Shown: positions 8,674 to 18,501 of the stretch, piece after piece
How positions within the stretch are numbered: the stretch's first letter is position 1
Layout of the letters: each line of letters starts with the position of its first letter
Source: Saccoglossus kowalevskii
Lineage: Eukaryota > Hemichordata > Enteropneusta > Harrimaniidae
NCBI RefSeq assembly: GCF_000003605.2
Contig: NW_003125270.1
Coordinates: forward strand, 1 to 22,921
Length of the DNA stretch: 22,921 bases
Direction of reading: 5' to 3'
The notes under the pieces: generated by a model
What the model was told of the DNA's origin: nothing
The model's input: the letters and a program-made list of their open reading frames with translations, nothing else
Databases searched by the model: none
Program-made: the position numbers and the translations under genes

Positions 8674-9126
8674 GTGACAGTAAAGCACCACATAGGCCAG
8701 GGTTTTGTGGAGATGACATTGGCAAAGTACATTACAAGCATATTTTTGATTATTCATATTAAAAGTGTCAGTAAAGCACCACATAGGCCAGGGTTTTGTG
8801 CAGATGACATTGGCAAAGTACATTACAAGCATATTTTTGATTATTCATATTCAAAGTGACAGTAAGCACCACGTAGACCAGGGTCATGTGCAGATGACTG
8901 GGCAAAGTTCATTACAAGCATATTTTTGATTATTCATATTCAAAGTGACAGTAAAGCACCACATAGGCCAGGGTCATGTGCAGATGACAGTGGCAAAGTA
9001 CATTACAAGCATATTTGTGATTATTCATATTCAAAGTGACAGTGAAGCAACACATAGACCAGGGTCATGTGCAGATGACAGTGCCAAAGTACATTACAAG
9101 CATATTTTTGTTTATTCATATTCAAA
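8674..9126 (+). repeat. Segment shared with 11035-11487
   Basis: Five monomers A-A-F-P-E at a constant offset of 2,361 bp. Shared rare features are GTGGAGATGAC with TTAAAAGTG in the first A, ACATTGGC in the second, AAAGTTCATT in F, and GTGCCAAAG with GTTTATT in E. A few substitutions separate the copies (GACATT/GACTTT, GTGTCAG/GTGACAG, AGGCC/AGGTC, TTCAAAG/TTTAAAG). Confidence 0.85.
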
Positions 9127-10761
9127 GTGACAGTAAAGCACCACATAGGCCAGGGTTTTGTGCAGATGACAGTGGCAAAGTACATTACAAGCATATTTTT
9201 GATTATTCATATTTAAAGTGACAGTAAAGCACCACATAGGCCAGGGTTTTGTGCAGATGACAGTGGTAAAGTACATTACAAGCATATTTTGGATTATTCA
9301 TATTCAAAGTGACAGCAAAGCACCAAATAGTCCCGGGTCATGTGCAGATGACAGTGGCAAAGTACATTACAAGCATATTTTTGATTATTCATATTCAAAG
9401 TGACAGTAAACCACCACATAGGCCAGGGTTTTGTGCAGATGACAGTGGCAAAGTACATTAGAAGCATATTTTTGATTATACATATTCAAAGTGACAGTAA
9501 AGCACCACATAGGCCAGGATCATGTGCAGATGACAGTTGCAAAGTTCATTAGAAGCATATTTTTGATTATTCATATTCAAAGTGACAGTAAAGCAACACA
9601 TAGACCAGGGTCATGTGCAGATGACAGTGGCAAAGTACATTACAAGCATATTTGTGATTATTCATATTCAAAGTGACAGTGAAGCAACACATAGACCAGG
9701 GTCATGTGCAGATGACAGTGGCAAAGTACATTACAAGCATATTTTTGTTTATTCATATTCAAAGTGACAGTAAAGCACCACATAGGCCAGGGTTTTGTGC
9801 AGATGACAGTGGCAAAGTACATTACAAGCATATTTTTGATTATTCATATTCAAAGTGACAGTAAAGCACCACATAGACCAGGGTCATGTGCAGATGACAG
9901 TGGCAAAGTACATTAGAAGCATATTTTTGATTATTCATATTCAAAGTGACAGTAAAGCAACACATAAACCAGGGTCATGTGCAGATGACAGTGGCAAAGT
10001 ACATTACAAGCATATTTGTGATTATTCATATTCAAAGTGACAGTGAAGCAACACACAGACCAGGGTCATGTGCAGATGACAGTGGCAAAGTACATTACAA
10101 GCATATTTTTGTTTATTCATATTCAAAGTGACAGTAAACCACCACATAGGCCAGGGTTTTGTGCAGATGACAGTGGCAAAGTACATTACAAGCATATTTT
10201 TGATTATTCATATTCAAAGTGACAGTAAAGCACCACATAGGCCAGGGTTTTGTGCAGATGACAGTGGCAAAGTACATTACAAGCATATTTTTGATTATTC
10301 ATATTCAAAGTGACAGTAAAGCACCACATAGTCCCGGGCCATGTGCAGATGACAGTGGCAAAGTACATTACAAGCATATTAGTGATCATTCATATTCAAA
10401 GTGACAGTAAGCACCACATTGACCAGGGTCATGTGCAGATGACAGTGGCAAAGTACATTACAAGCATATTTTTAATTAATCATATTCAAAGTGACAGTAA
10501 AGCACCACATAGGCCAGGGTCATGTGAATATGACAGTGGTAAAGTACCTTACAAGCATATTTTTGATTATTCATTTTCAAAGTGACAGTAAAGCACCACA
10601 TAGGCCAGGGTTTTGTGAAGATGACAGTGGCAAAGTACATTACAAGCATATTTTTGATTATTCATATTCAAAGTGACAGTAAGCACCACGTAGACCAGGG
10701 TCATGTGCAGATGACTGGGCAAAGTACATTACAAGCATATTTTTGATTATTCATATTCAAA

Positions 10762-10852
10762 GTGACAGTAAAGCACCACATAGGCCAGTGTCATGTGCAG
10801 ATGACAGTGGCAAAGTACATTAGAAGCATATTTTTGATTATTCATATTCAAA
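10762..10852 (+). repeat. Class Q monomer, representative
   Basis: 91 bp, with TAGGCCAGTGTCATG and TTAGAAG. Copies at 7947, 10762 and 12757 follow F directly, in the place otherwise held by P; the copy at 9491 has CCAGGATCATG and GACAGTTGC and follows an A_R. All lie in the central domain and all precede D. Confidence 0.85.
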
Positions 10853-10943
10853 GTGACAGTAAAGCAACACATAGACCAGGGTCATGTGCAGATGACAGTG
10901 GCAAAGTACATTACAAGCATATTTGTGATTATTCATATTCAAA

Positions 10944-11034
10944 GTGACAGTGAAGCAACACATAGACCAGGGTCATGTGAATATGACAGTGGTAAAGTAC
11001 CTTACAAGCATATTTTTGATTATTCATTTTCAAA
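10944..11034 (+). repeat. Hybrid E/I monomer, crossover junction
   Basis: The first part is class E (GTGAAGCAACACATAGACC) and the rest is class I (GTGAATATGACAGTGG, TACCTT, CATTTTC). Upstream sequence (10582 onward) matches 7767-8219 at offset 2,815; downstream sequence matches 8583-9126 at offset 2,361. The switch lies in the shared word CCAGGGTCATGTG at 10967-10979. The 454-bp offset difference equals five monomers. Confidence 0.85.
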
Positions 11035-11760
11035 GTGACAGTAAAGCACCACATAGGCCAGGGTTTTGTGGAGATGACTTTGGCAAAGTACATTACAAGC
11101 ATATTTTTGATTATTCATATTAAAAGTGACAGTAAAGCACCACATAGGTCAGGGTTTTGTGCAGATGACATTGGCAAAGTACATTACAAGCATATTTTTG
11201 ATTATTCATATTCAAAGTGACAGTAAGCACCACGTAGACCAGGGTCATGTGCAGATGACTGGGCAAAGTTCATTACAAGCATATTTTTGATTATTCATAT
11301 TTAAAGTGACAGTAAAGCACCACATAGGCCAGGGTCATGTGCAGATGACAGTGGCAAAGTACATTACAAGCATATTTGTGATTATTCATATTCAAAGTGA
11401 CAGTGAAGCAACACATAGACCAGGGTCATGTGCAGATGACAGTGCCAAAGTACATTACAAGCATATTTTTGTTTATTCATATTCAAAGTGACAGTGAAGC
11501 AACACATAGACCAGGGTCATGTGCAGATGACAGTGGCAAAGTACATTACAAGCATATTTTTGTTTATTCATATTCAAAGTGACAGTAAAGCACCACATAG
11601 GCCAGGGTTTTGTGCAGATGACAGTGGCAAAGTACATTACAAGCATATTTTTGATTATTCATATTCAAAGTGACAGTAAAGCACCACATAGGCCAGGGTT
11701 TTGAGCAGATGACAGTGGTAAAGTACATTACAAGCATATTTTGGATTATTCATATTCAAA

Positions 11761-12304
11761 GTGACAGTAAGCACCACGTAGACCAGGGTCATGTGCAGAT
11801 GACTGGGCAAAGTTCATTACAAGCATATTTTTGATTATTCATATTCAATGTGACAGTAAAGCACCACATAGGCCAGGGTCATGTGCAGATGACAGTGGCA
11901 AAGTACATTACAAGCATATTTTTGATTATTCATATTCAAAGTGACAGTAAAGCACCACATGGGCCAGAGTTTTGTGCAGATGACAGTGGTAAAGTACATT
12001 ACCAGCATAATTTTGTTTATTCATATTCAAAGTGACAGCAAAGCACCAAATAGTCCCGGGTCATGTGCAGATGACAGTGGCAAAGTACATTACAAGCATA
12101 TTTTTGATTATTCATGTTCAAAGTGACAGTAAAGCACCACATAGGCCAGGGTTTTGTGCAGATGACAGTGGCAAAGTACATTACAAGCATATTTTTGATT
12201 ATTCATATTCAAAGTGACAGTAAAGCACCACATAGGCCAGGGTTTTGTGCAGATGACAGTGGTAAAGTACATTACAAGCATATTTTGGATTATTCATATT
12301 CAAA
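11761..12304 (+). repeat. 544-bp extra segment F-P-H-G-A-A within a duplicated block
   Basis: Relative to 7132-8310, the block 11397-13120 has six extra monomers here. The offset between the two blocks changes from 4,266 to 4,810 bp across the segment. The extra piece is an F-P-H-G run and two A monomers, the second with the GGATTATT tail that also ends the preceding monomer (11670), which is consistent with exchange between two such A monomers. The F has AAAGTTCATT, like those at 8856 and 11217. Confidence 0.75.
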
Positions 12305-13120
12305 GTGACAGTAAAGCACCACATAGTCCCGGGTCATGTGCAGATGGCAGTGGCAAAGTACATTACAAGCATATTTGTGATGATTCATATTCAAAGCGAC
12401 AGTAAGCACCACATTGACCAGGGTCGTGTGCAGATGACAGTGGCAAAGTACATTACAAGCATATTTTTGATTATTCATATTCAATGTGACAGTAAAGCGC
12501 CACATAGGCCAGGGTCATGTGAATATGACAGTGGTAAAGTGCCTTACAAGCATATTTTTGATTATTCATTTTCAAAGTGACAGTAAAGCACCACATAGGC
12601 CAGGGTTTTGTGAAGATGACAGTGGCAAAGTACATTACAAGCATATTTTTGATTATTCATATTCAAAGTGACAGTAAGCACCACGTAGACCAGGGTCATG
12701 TGCAGATGACTGGGCAAAGTACATTACAAGCATATTTTTGATTATTCATATTCAAAGTGACAGTAAAGCACCACATAGGCCAGTGTCATGTGCAGATGAC
12801 AGTGGCAAAGTACATTAGAAGCATATTTTTGATTATTCATATTCAAAGTGACAGTAAAGCAACACATAGACCAGGGTCATGTGCAGATGACAGTGGCAAA
12901 GTACATTACAAGCATATTTGTGATTATTCATATTCAAAGTGACAGTGAAGCAACACATAGACCAGGGTCATGTGCAGATGACAGTGGCAAAGTACATTAC
13001 AAGCATATTTTTGTTTATTCATATTCAAAGTGACAGTAAACCACCACATAGGCCAGGGTTTTGTGCAGATGACAGTGGCAAAGTACATTACAAGCATATT
13101 TTTGATTATTCATATTCAAA
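12214..13120 (+). repeat. Duplicated 907-bp segment, copy 2
   Basis: Partner of 7404-8310 with about four differences in 907 bp. The similarity ends on the right where the next monomer is A_R (13121) against a plain A (8311). On the left, homology continues but at a different offset (4,266 bp, 7222-7494 with 11488-11760), because 544 bp (11761-12304) is extra in this copy. Confidence 0.9.
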
Positions 13121-13575
13121 GTGACAGTAAAGCACCACATAGGCCAGGGTTTTGTGCAGATGACAGTGGCAAAGTACATTAGAAGCATATTTTTGATTAT
13201 TCATATTCAAAGTGACAGTAAAGCAACACATAAACCAGGGTCATGTGCAGATGACAGTGGCAAAGTACATTACAAGCATATTTGTGATTATTCATATTCA
13301 AAGTGACAGTAAAGCACCACATAGGCCAGGGTTTTGTGCAGATGACAGTGGCAAAGTACATTACAAGCATATTTTTGATTATTCATATTCAAAGTGCAAG
13401 TAAAGCACCACATAGGCCAGGGTTTTGTGCAGATGACAGTGGCAAAGTACATTACAAGCATATTTTTGATTATTCATATTCAAAGTGGCAGTAAAGCACC
13501 ACATAATCCCGGTTCATGTGCAGATGACAGTGGCAAAGTACATTACAAGCATATTTGTGATGATTCATATTCAAA

Positions 13576-13683
13576 GTGACAGTAAAGCAACACATAGAGT
13601 AAAGCAACACATAGACCTGGGTCATGTGCAGATGACAGTGGCAAAATACATTACAAGCATATTTTTGATTATTCATATTCAAA
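13576..13683 (+). repeat. 108-bp D monomer with internal 17-bp duplication
   Basis: GTAAAGCAACACATAGA occurs twice in direct succession, at 13582-13598 and 13599-13615, lengthening the monomer from 91 to 108 bp. It continues CCTGGGTCATG and GGCAAAATAC, like the D monomer at 21860, which lacks the duplication. It is the longest monomer in the window. Confidence 0.93.
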
Positions 13684-13774
13684 GTGACAGCAAAGCACCA
13701 AATAGTCCCGGGTCATGTGCAGATGAGAGTGGCAAAGTACATTACAAGCATATTTTTGATTATTCATATTCAAA

Positions 13775-14320
13775 GTGACAGTAAAGCACCACATAGGCCA
13801 GGGTTTTGTGTAGATGACAGTAGCAAAGTACATTACAAGCATATTTTTGATTATTCATATTCAAAGTGACAGGAGGGCACCACATAGGCCTGGGTTTTGT
13901 GCAGATGACAGTGGCAAAGTACATTAGAAGCATATTTTTGATTATTCATATTCAAAGTGACAGTAAAGCACCACATAGTCCCGGGTCATGTGCAGATGAC
14001 AGTGGCAAAGTACATTACCAGCATATTTTGGATTATTCATATTCAAAGTGACAGCAAAGCACCAAATAGTCCCGGGTCATGTGCAGATGACAGTGGCAAA
14101 GTACATTACAAGCATATTTTTGATTATTCATATTCAAAGTGACAGTAAAGCACCACATAGGCCAGGGTTTTGTGCAGATGACAGTGGCAAAGTACATTAC
14201 AAGCATATTTTTGATTATTCATATTCAAAGTGACAGTAAAGCACCACATAGGCCAGGGTTCTGTGCAGATGACAGTGGCAAAGTACATTAGAAGCATATT
14301 TTTGATTATTCATATTCAAA
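13775..14320 (+). repeat. Segment A-A_R-B-G-A-A_R shared with 21951-22496
   Basis: 546 bp with partner at offset 8,176 bp and three differences by eye (TTTTTGATT/TTTTTAATT, CAGGAGGG/CAGTAGGG, TTCTG/TTTTG). Shared rare variants are GTGTAGATGACAGTAGC, GGGCACC with GGCCTGGG, and a B with the tail TTACCAGCATATTTTGGATT (within 20 bases). Upstream both have K then D with CCTGGG, but a G monomer (13684) is present only here. Confidence 0.88.
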
Positions 14321-14864
14321 GTGACAGTAAAGCACCACATAGTCCCGGGTCATGTGCAGATGACAGTGGCAAAGTACATTACAAGCATATTTGTGATGAT
14401 TCATATTCAAAGTGACAGTAAGCACCACATTGACCAGGGTCATGTGCAGATGACAGTGGCAAAGTACATTACAAGCATATTTTTGATTATTCATATTCAA
14501 AGTGACAGTAAAGCACCACATAGGCCAGGGTTTTGTGCAGACGACAGTGGCAAAGTACATTACAAGCATATTTTTGATTATTCATATTCAAAGTGACAGT
14601 AAGCACCACATTGACCAGGGTCATGTGCAGATGATAGTGGCAAAGTACATTACAAGCATATTTTTGATTATTCATATTCAAAGTGACAGTAAAGCAACAC
14701 ATAGACCAGGGTCATGTGCAGATGACAGTGGCAAAGTACATTACAAGCATATTTGTGATTATTCATATTCAAAGTGACAGTGAAGCAACACATAGACCAG
14801 GGTCATGTGCAGATGACAGTGGCAAAGTACATTACAAGCATATTTTTGATTATTCATATTCAAA
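14139..14864 (+). repeat. Eight-monomer unit A-A_R-B-C-A-C-D-E, copy 3
   Basis: 726 bp, same order as 1593-2318, offset 12,546 bp. It is closer to copy 1 than to copy 2, sharing GATGATAGTGG in the second C. Private changes are GGGTTCTG in A_R and CAGACGAC in the second A. The match continues on both sides (see the pair 1502-2500 and 14048-15046). Confidence 0.88.
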
Positions 14865-15046
14865 GTGACAGTAAAGCACCACATAGGCCAGGGTTTTGTG
14901 CAGATGACAGTGGCAAAGTACATTACAAGCATATTTTTGATTATTCATATTCAAAGTGACAGTAAAGCACCACATAGGCCAGGGTTTTGTGCAGATGACA
15001 GTGGCAAAGTACATTACAAGCATATTTTTGATTATTCATATTCAAA

Positions 15047-15137
15047 GTGACAGTAAAGCACCACATAATCCCGGGTCATGTGCAGATGACAGTGGCAAAG
15101 TACATTACAAGCATATTTGTGATGATTCATATTCAAA
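15047..15137 (+). repeat. Class K monomer, representative
   Basis: 91 bp, with ATAATCCCGGGTCATG and the GTGATGATTC tail. Seven copies: 6406, 13485, 15047, 15593, 17777, 18957, 21769. Those at 13485, 18957 and 21769 begin GTGGCAG and are followed by a D with GGCAAAATAC; those at 15047, 15593 and 17777 follow D-E-A-A. K therefore has at least two lineages. Confidence 0.87.
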
Positions 15138-15683
15138 GTGACAGTAAGCACCACATTGACCAGGGTCATGTGCAGATGACAGTGGCAAAGTACATTACAA
15201 GCATATTTTTGATTATTTTTTATTCAAAGTGACAGTAAAGCAACACATAGACCAGGGTCATGTGCAGATGACAGTATCAAAGTACATTACAAGCATATTT
15301 GTGATTATTCATATTCAAAGTGACAGTGAAGCAACACATAGACCAGGGTCATGTGCAGAAGACAGTGGCAAAGTACATTACAAGCATATTTTTGATTATT
15401 CATATTCAAAGTGACAGTAAATCACCACATAGGCCAGGGTTTTGTGCAGATGACAGTGGCAAAGTACATTACAAGCATATTTTTGATTATTCATATTCAA
15501 AGTGACAGTAAAGCACCACATAGGCCAGGGTTTTGTGCAGATGACAGTGGCAAAGTACATTACAAGCATATTTTTGATTATTCATATTCAAAGTGACAGT
15601 AAAGCACCACATAATCCCGGGTCATGTGCAGATGACAGTGGCAAAGTACATTACAAGCATATTTGTGATGATTCATATTCAAA

Positions 15684-15778
15684 GTGACAGTAAAGCACCA
15701 CATAGGCCAGGGTTTTTGTGCAGATGACAGTGGCAAAGTACATTTACAAGCATATTTGTGATTTATTCATATTTCAAA
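15684..15778 (+). repeat. Aberrant 95-bp monomer with four extra T residues
   Basis: An A-type monomer in which four separate T runs are each one T longer than normal: GGGTTTTTGTG, TACATTTACAAG, GTGATTTATTC and CATATTTCAAAG. No other monomer shows more than one such insertion. Either this is an unusual mutated copy or a local base-calling error in a long-read assembly. Confidence 0.85.
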
Positions 15779-18501
15779 GTGACAGTAAGCACCACATAGA
15801 CCAGGGTCATGTGCAGATGACAGTGGCAAAGTACATTACAAGCATATTTTTGATTATTCATATTCAAAGTGACAGTAAAGCAACACATAGGCCAGGGTTT
15901 TGTGCAGATGACAGTGGCAAAGTACATTACAAGCATATTTTTGATTATTCATATTCAATGTGACAGTAAGCACCACATAGACCAGGGTCATGTGCAGATG
16001 ACAGTGGCAAAGTACATTACAAGCATATTTTTGATTATTCATATTCAAAGTGACAGTAAAGCACCACATAGGCCAGGGTTTTGTGCAGATGACTGGGCAA
16101 AGTACATTACAAGCATATTTTTGATTATTCATATTCAAAGTGACAGTAAAGCACCACATAGGCCAGGGTCATGTGCAGATGACAGTGGCAAAGTACATTA
16201 CAAGCATATTTTTGATTACTCATATTCAAAGTGACAGTAAAGCAACACATAGACCAGGGTCATGTGCAGATGACAGTGGCAAAATACATTACAAGCATAT
16301 TTTTGATTATTCATATTCAAAGTGACAGCAAAGCACCAAATAGTCCCGGGTCATGTGCAGATGAGAGTGGCAAAGTACATTACAAGCATATTTTTGATTA
16401 TTCATATTCAAAGTGACAGTAAAGCACCACATAGGCCAGGGTTTTGTGCAGATGACAGTGGCAAAGTACATTACAAGCATATTTTTGATTATTCATATTC
16501 AAAGTGACAGTAAAGCACCACATAGGCCAGGGTTTTGTGCAGATGACAGTGGCAAAGTACATTAGAAGCATATTTTTGATTATTCATATTCAAAGTGACA
16601 GTAAAGCACCACATAGTCCCGGGTCATGTGCAGATGACAGTGGCCAAAGTACATTACAAGCATATTTTTGATTATTCATATCAAAGTGACAGTAAAGCAC
16701 CACATAGGCCAGGGTTTTGTGCAGATGACTGGGCAAAGTACATTACAAGCATATTTTTGATTATTCATATTCAAAGTGACAGTAAAGCACCACATAGGCC
16801 AGGGTCATGTGCAGATGACAGTGGCAAAGTACATTACAAGCATATTTTTGATTACTCATATTCAAAGTGACAGTAAAGCAACACATAGACCAGGGTCATG
16901 TGCAGATGACAGTGGCAAAATACATTACAAGCATATTTTTGATTATTCATATTCAAAGTGACAGTGAAGCAACACATAGACCAGGGTCATGTGCAGATGA
17001 CAGTGCCAAAGTACATTACAAGCATATTTTTGTTTATTCATATTCAAAGTGACAGTAAAGCACCACATAGGCCAGGGTTTTGTGCAGATGAGAGTGGCAA
17101 AGTACATTACAAGCATATTTTTGATTATTCATATTCAAAGTGACAGTAAAGCACCACATGGGCCAGGGTTTTGTGCAGATGACAGTGGTAAAGTACATTA
17201 CCAGCATAATTTGGATTATTCATATTCAAAGTGACAGCAAAGCACCAAATAGTCCCGGGTCATGTGCAGATGACAGTGGCAAAGTACATTACAAGCATAT
17301 TTTTGATTATTCATATTCAAAGTGACAGTAAAGCACCACATAGGCCAGGGTTATGTGCAGATGACAGTGGCAAAGTACATTACAAGCATATTTTTGATTA
17401 TTCATATTCAAAGTGACAGTAAAGCAACACATAGACCAGGGTCATGTGCAGATGACAGTGGCAAAGTACATTACAAGCATATTTGTGATTATTCATATTC
17501 AAAGTGACAGTGAAGCAACACATAGACCAGGGTCATGTGCAGATGACAGTGGCAAAGTACATTACAAGCATATTTTTGATTATTCATATTCAAAGTGACA
17601 GTAAAGCACCACATAGGCCAGGGTTTTGTGCAGATGACAGTGGCAAAGTACATTACAAGCATATTTTTGATTATTCATATTCAAAGTGACAGTAAAGCAC
17701 CACATAGGCCAGGGTTTTGTGCAGATGACAGTGGCAAAGTACATTACAAGCATATTTTTGATTATTCATATTCAAAGTGACAGTAAAGCACCACATAATC
17801 CCGGGTCATGTGCAGATGACAGTGGCAAAGTACATTACAAGCATATTTGTGATGATTCATATTCAAAGTGACAGTAAGCACCACATTGACCAGGGTCATG
17901 TGCAGATGACAGTGGCAAAGTACATTACAAGCATATTTTTGATTATTCATATTCAAAGTGACAGTAAAGCAACACATAGGCCAGGGTTTTGTGCAGATGA
18001 CAGTGGCAAAGTACATTACAAGCATATTTTTGATTATTCATATTCAAAGTGACAGTAAGCACCACATAGACCAGGGTCATGTGCAGATGACAGTGGCAAA
18101 GTACATTACAAGCATATTTTTGATTATTCATATTCAAAGTGACAGTAAAGCACCACATAGGCCAGGGTTTTGTGCAGATGACTGGGCAAAGTACATTACA
18201 AGCATATTTTTGATTATTCATATTCAAAGTGACAGTAAAGCACCACTTAGGCCAGGGTCATGTGCAGATGACAGTGGCAAAGTACATTACAAGCATATTT
18301 TTGATTACTCATATTCAAAGTGACAGTAAAGCAACACATAGACCAGGGTCATGTGCAGATGACAGTGGCAAAATACATTACAAGCATATTTTTGATTATT
18401 CATATTCAAAGTGACAGCAAAGCACCAAATAGTCCCGGGTCATGTGCAGATGAGAGTGGCAAAGTACATTACAAGCATATTTTTGATTATTGATATTCAA
18501 A
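15779..18501 (+). repeat. 30-monomer block with J and A/F hybrid monomers
   Basis: Order: J-DA-J-A/F-P-D-G-A-A_R-B-A/F-P-D-E-A-H-G-A-D-E-A-A-K-C-DA-J-A/F-P-D-G. DA means a D start (GCAACACATAGG) joined to an A middle (GGTTTTG); it occurs at 15869 and 17958. A/F means an A start with the F deletion GACTGGGC; it occurs at 16050, 16686 and 18139. The stretch 16958-17321 (E-A-H-G) is a distant partner of 231-594, sharing the GTGCCAAAG, GATGAGAGTGG and CATAATTTGG variants at an offset of 16,727 bp. Confidence 0.85.
15869..16412 (+). repeat. Segment DA-J-A/F-P-D-G, copy 1
   Basis: 544 bp matching 17958-18501 at a constant offset of 2,089 bp, with three differences seen by eye (TCAATG/TCAAAG, CACATAGG/CACTTAGG, TTCATATT/TTGATATT). 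Shared rare features are the DA monomer, the A/F hybrid with GACTGGGC, the P ending GATTACTC, the D with AAAATAC and the G with GAGAGTGG. The middle three monomers (16050-16321) occur a third time at 16686-16957. Confidence 0.88.

Larger units (their letters stand above)
7132..13484 (+). repeat. Central domain of 70 monomers, rich in F, I, Q and GTTTATT tails
   Basis: This 6.35-kb stretch has its own set of monomers. All four Q-type monomers of the window lie here (7947, 9491, 10762, 12757), as do all four monomers with GTAAACCACC (8220, 9400, 10128, 13030), the two D monomers with CATAAACC (9946, 13212) and six of the ten F monomers. Nine of the twelve GTTTATT tails on D or E monomers are also here. 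The order is repeatedly E-A-A-B-C-I-A-F-(Q or P)-D-E with gains and losses. It contains the best-preserved duplicate pair (7404-8310 and 12214-13120) and a clear crossover junction at 10967-10979. The domain seems to have grown by its own local duplications after separating from the flanks. Confidence 0.85.
13485..15778 (+). repeat. 25-monomer block with K monomers and six-monomer units
   Basis: Order: K-D-G-A-A_R-B-G, then A-A_R-B-C-A-C-D-E (14139-14864), then A-A-K-C, then D-E-A-A-K-A. The K monomers at 13485, 15047 and 15593 have TAATCCCGG and the GTGATGATT tail of B, so K is probably a B derivative with G to A. D-E-A-A-K recurs at 14683, 15229 and 17413; the first two are 546 bp apart, six monomers. 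The final A monomer (15684-15778) is abnormal at 95 bp and is listed separately. Confidence 0.85.
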
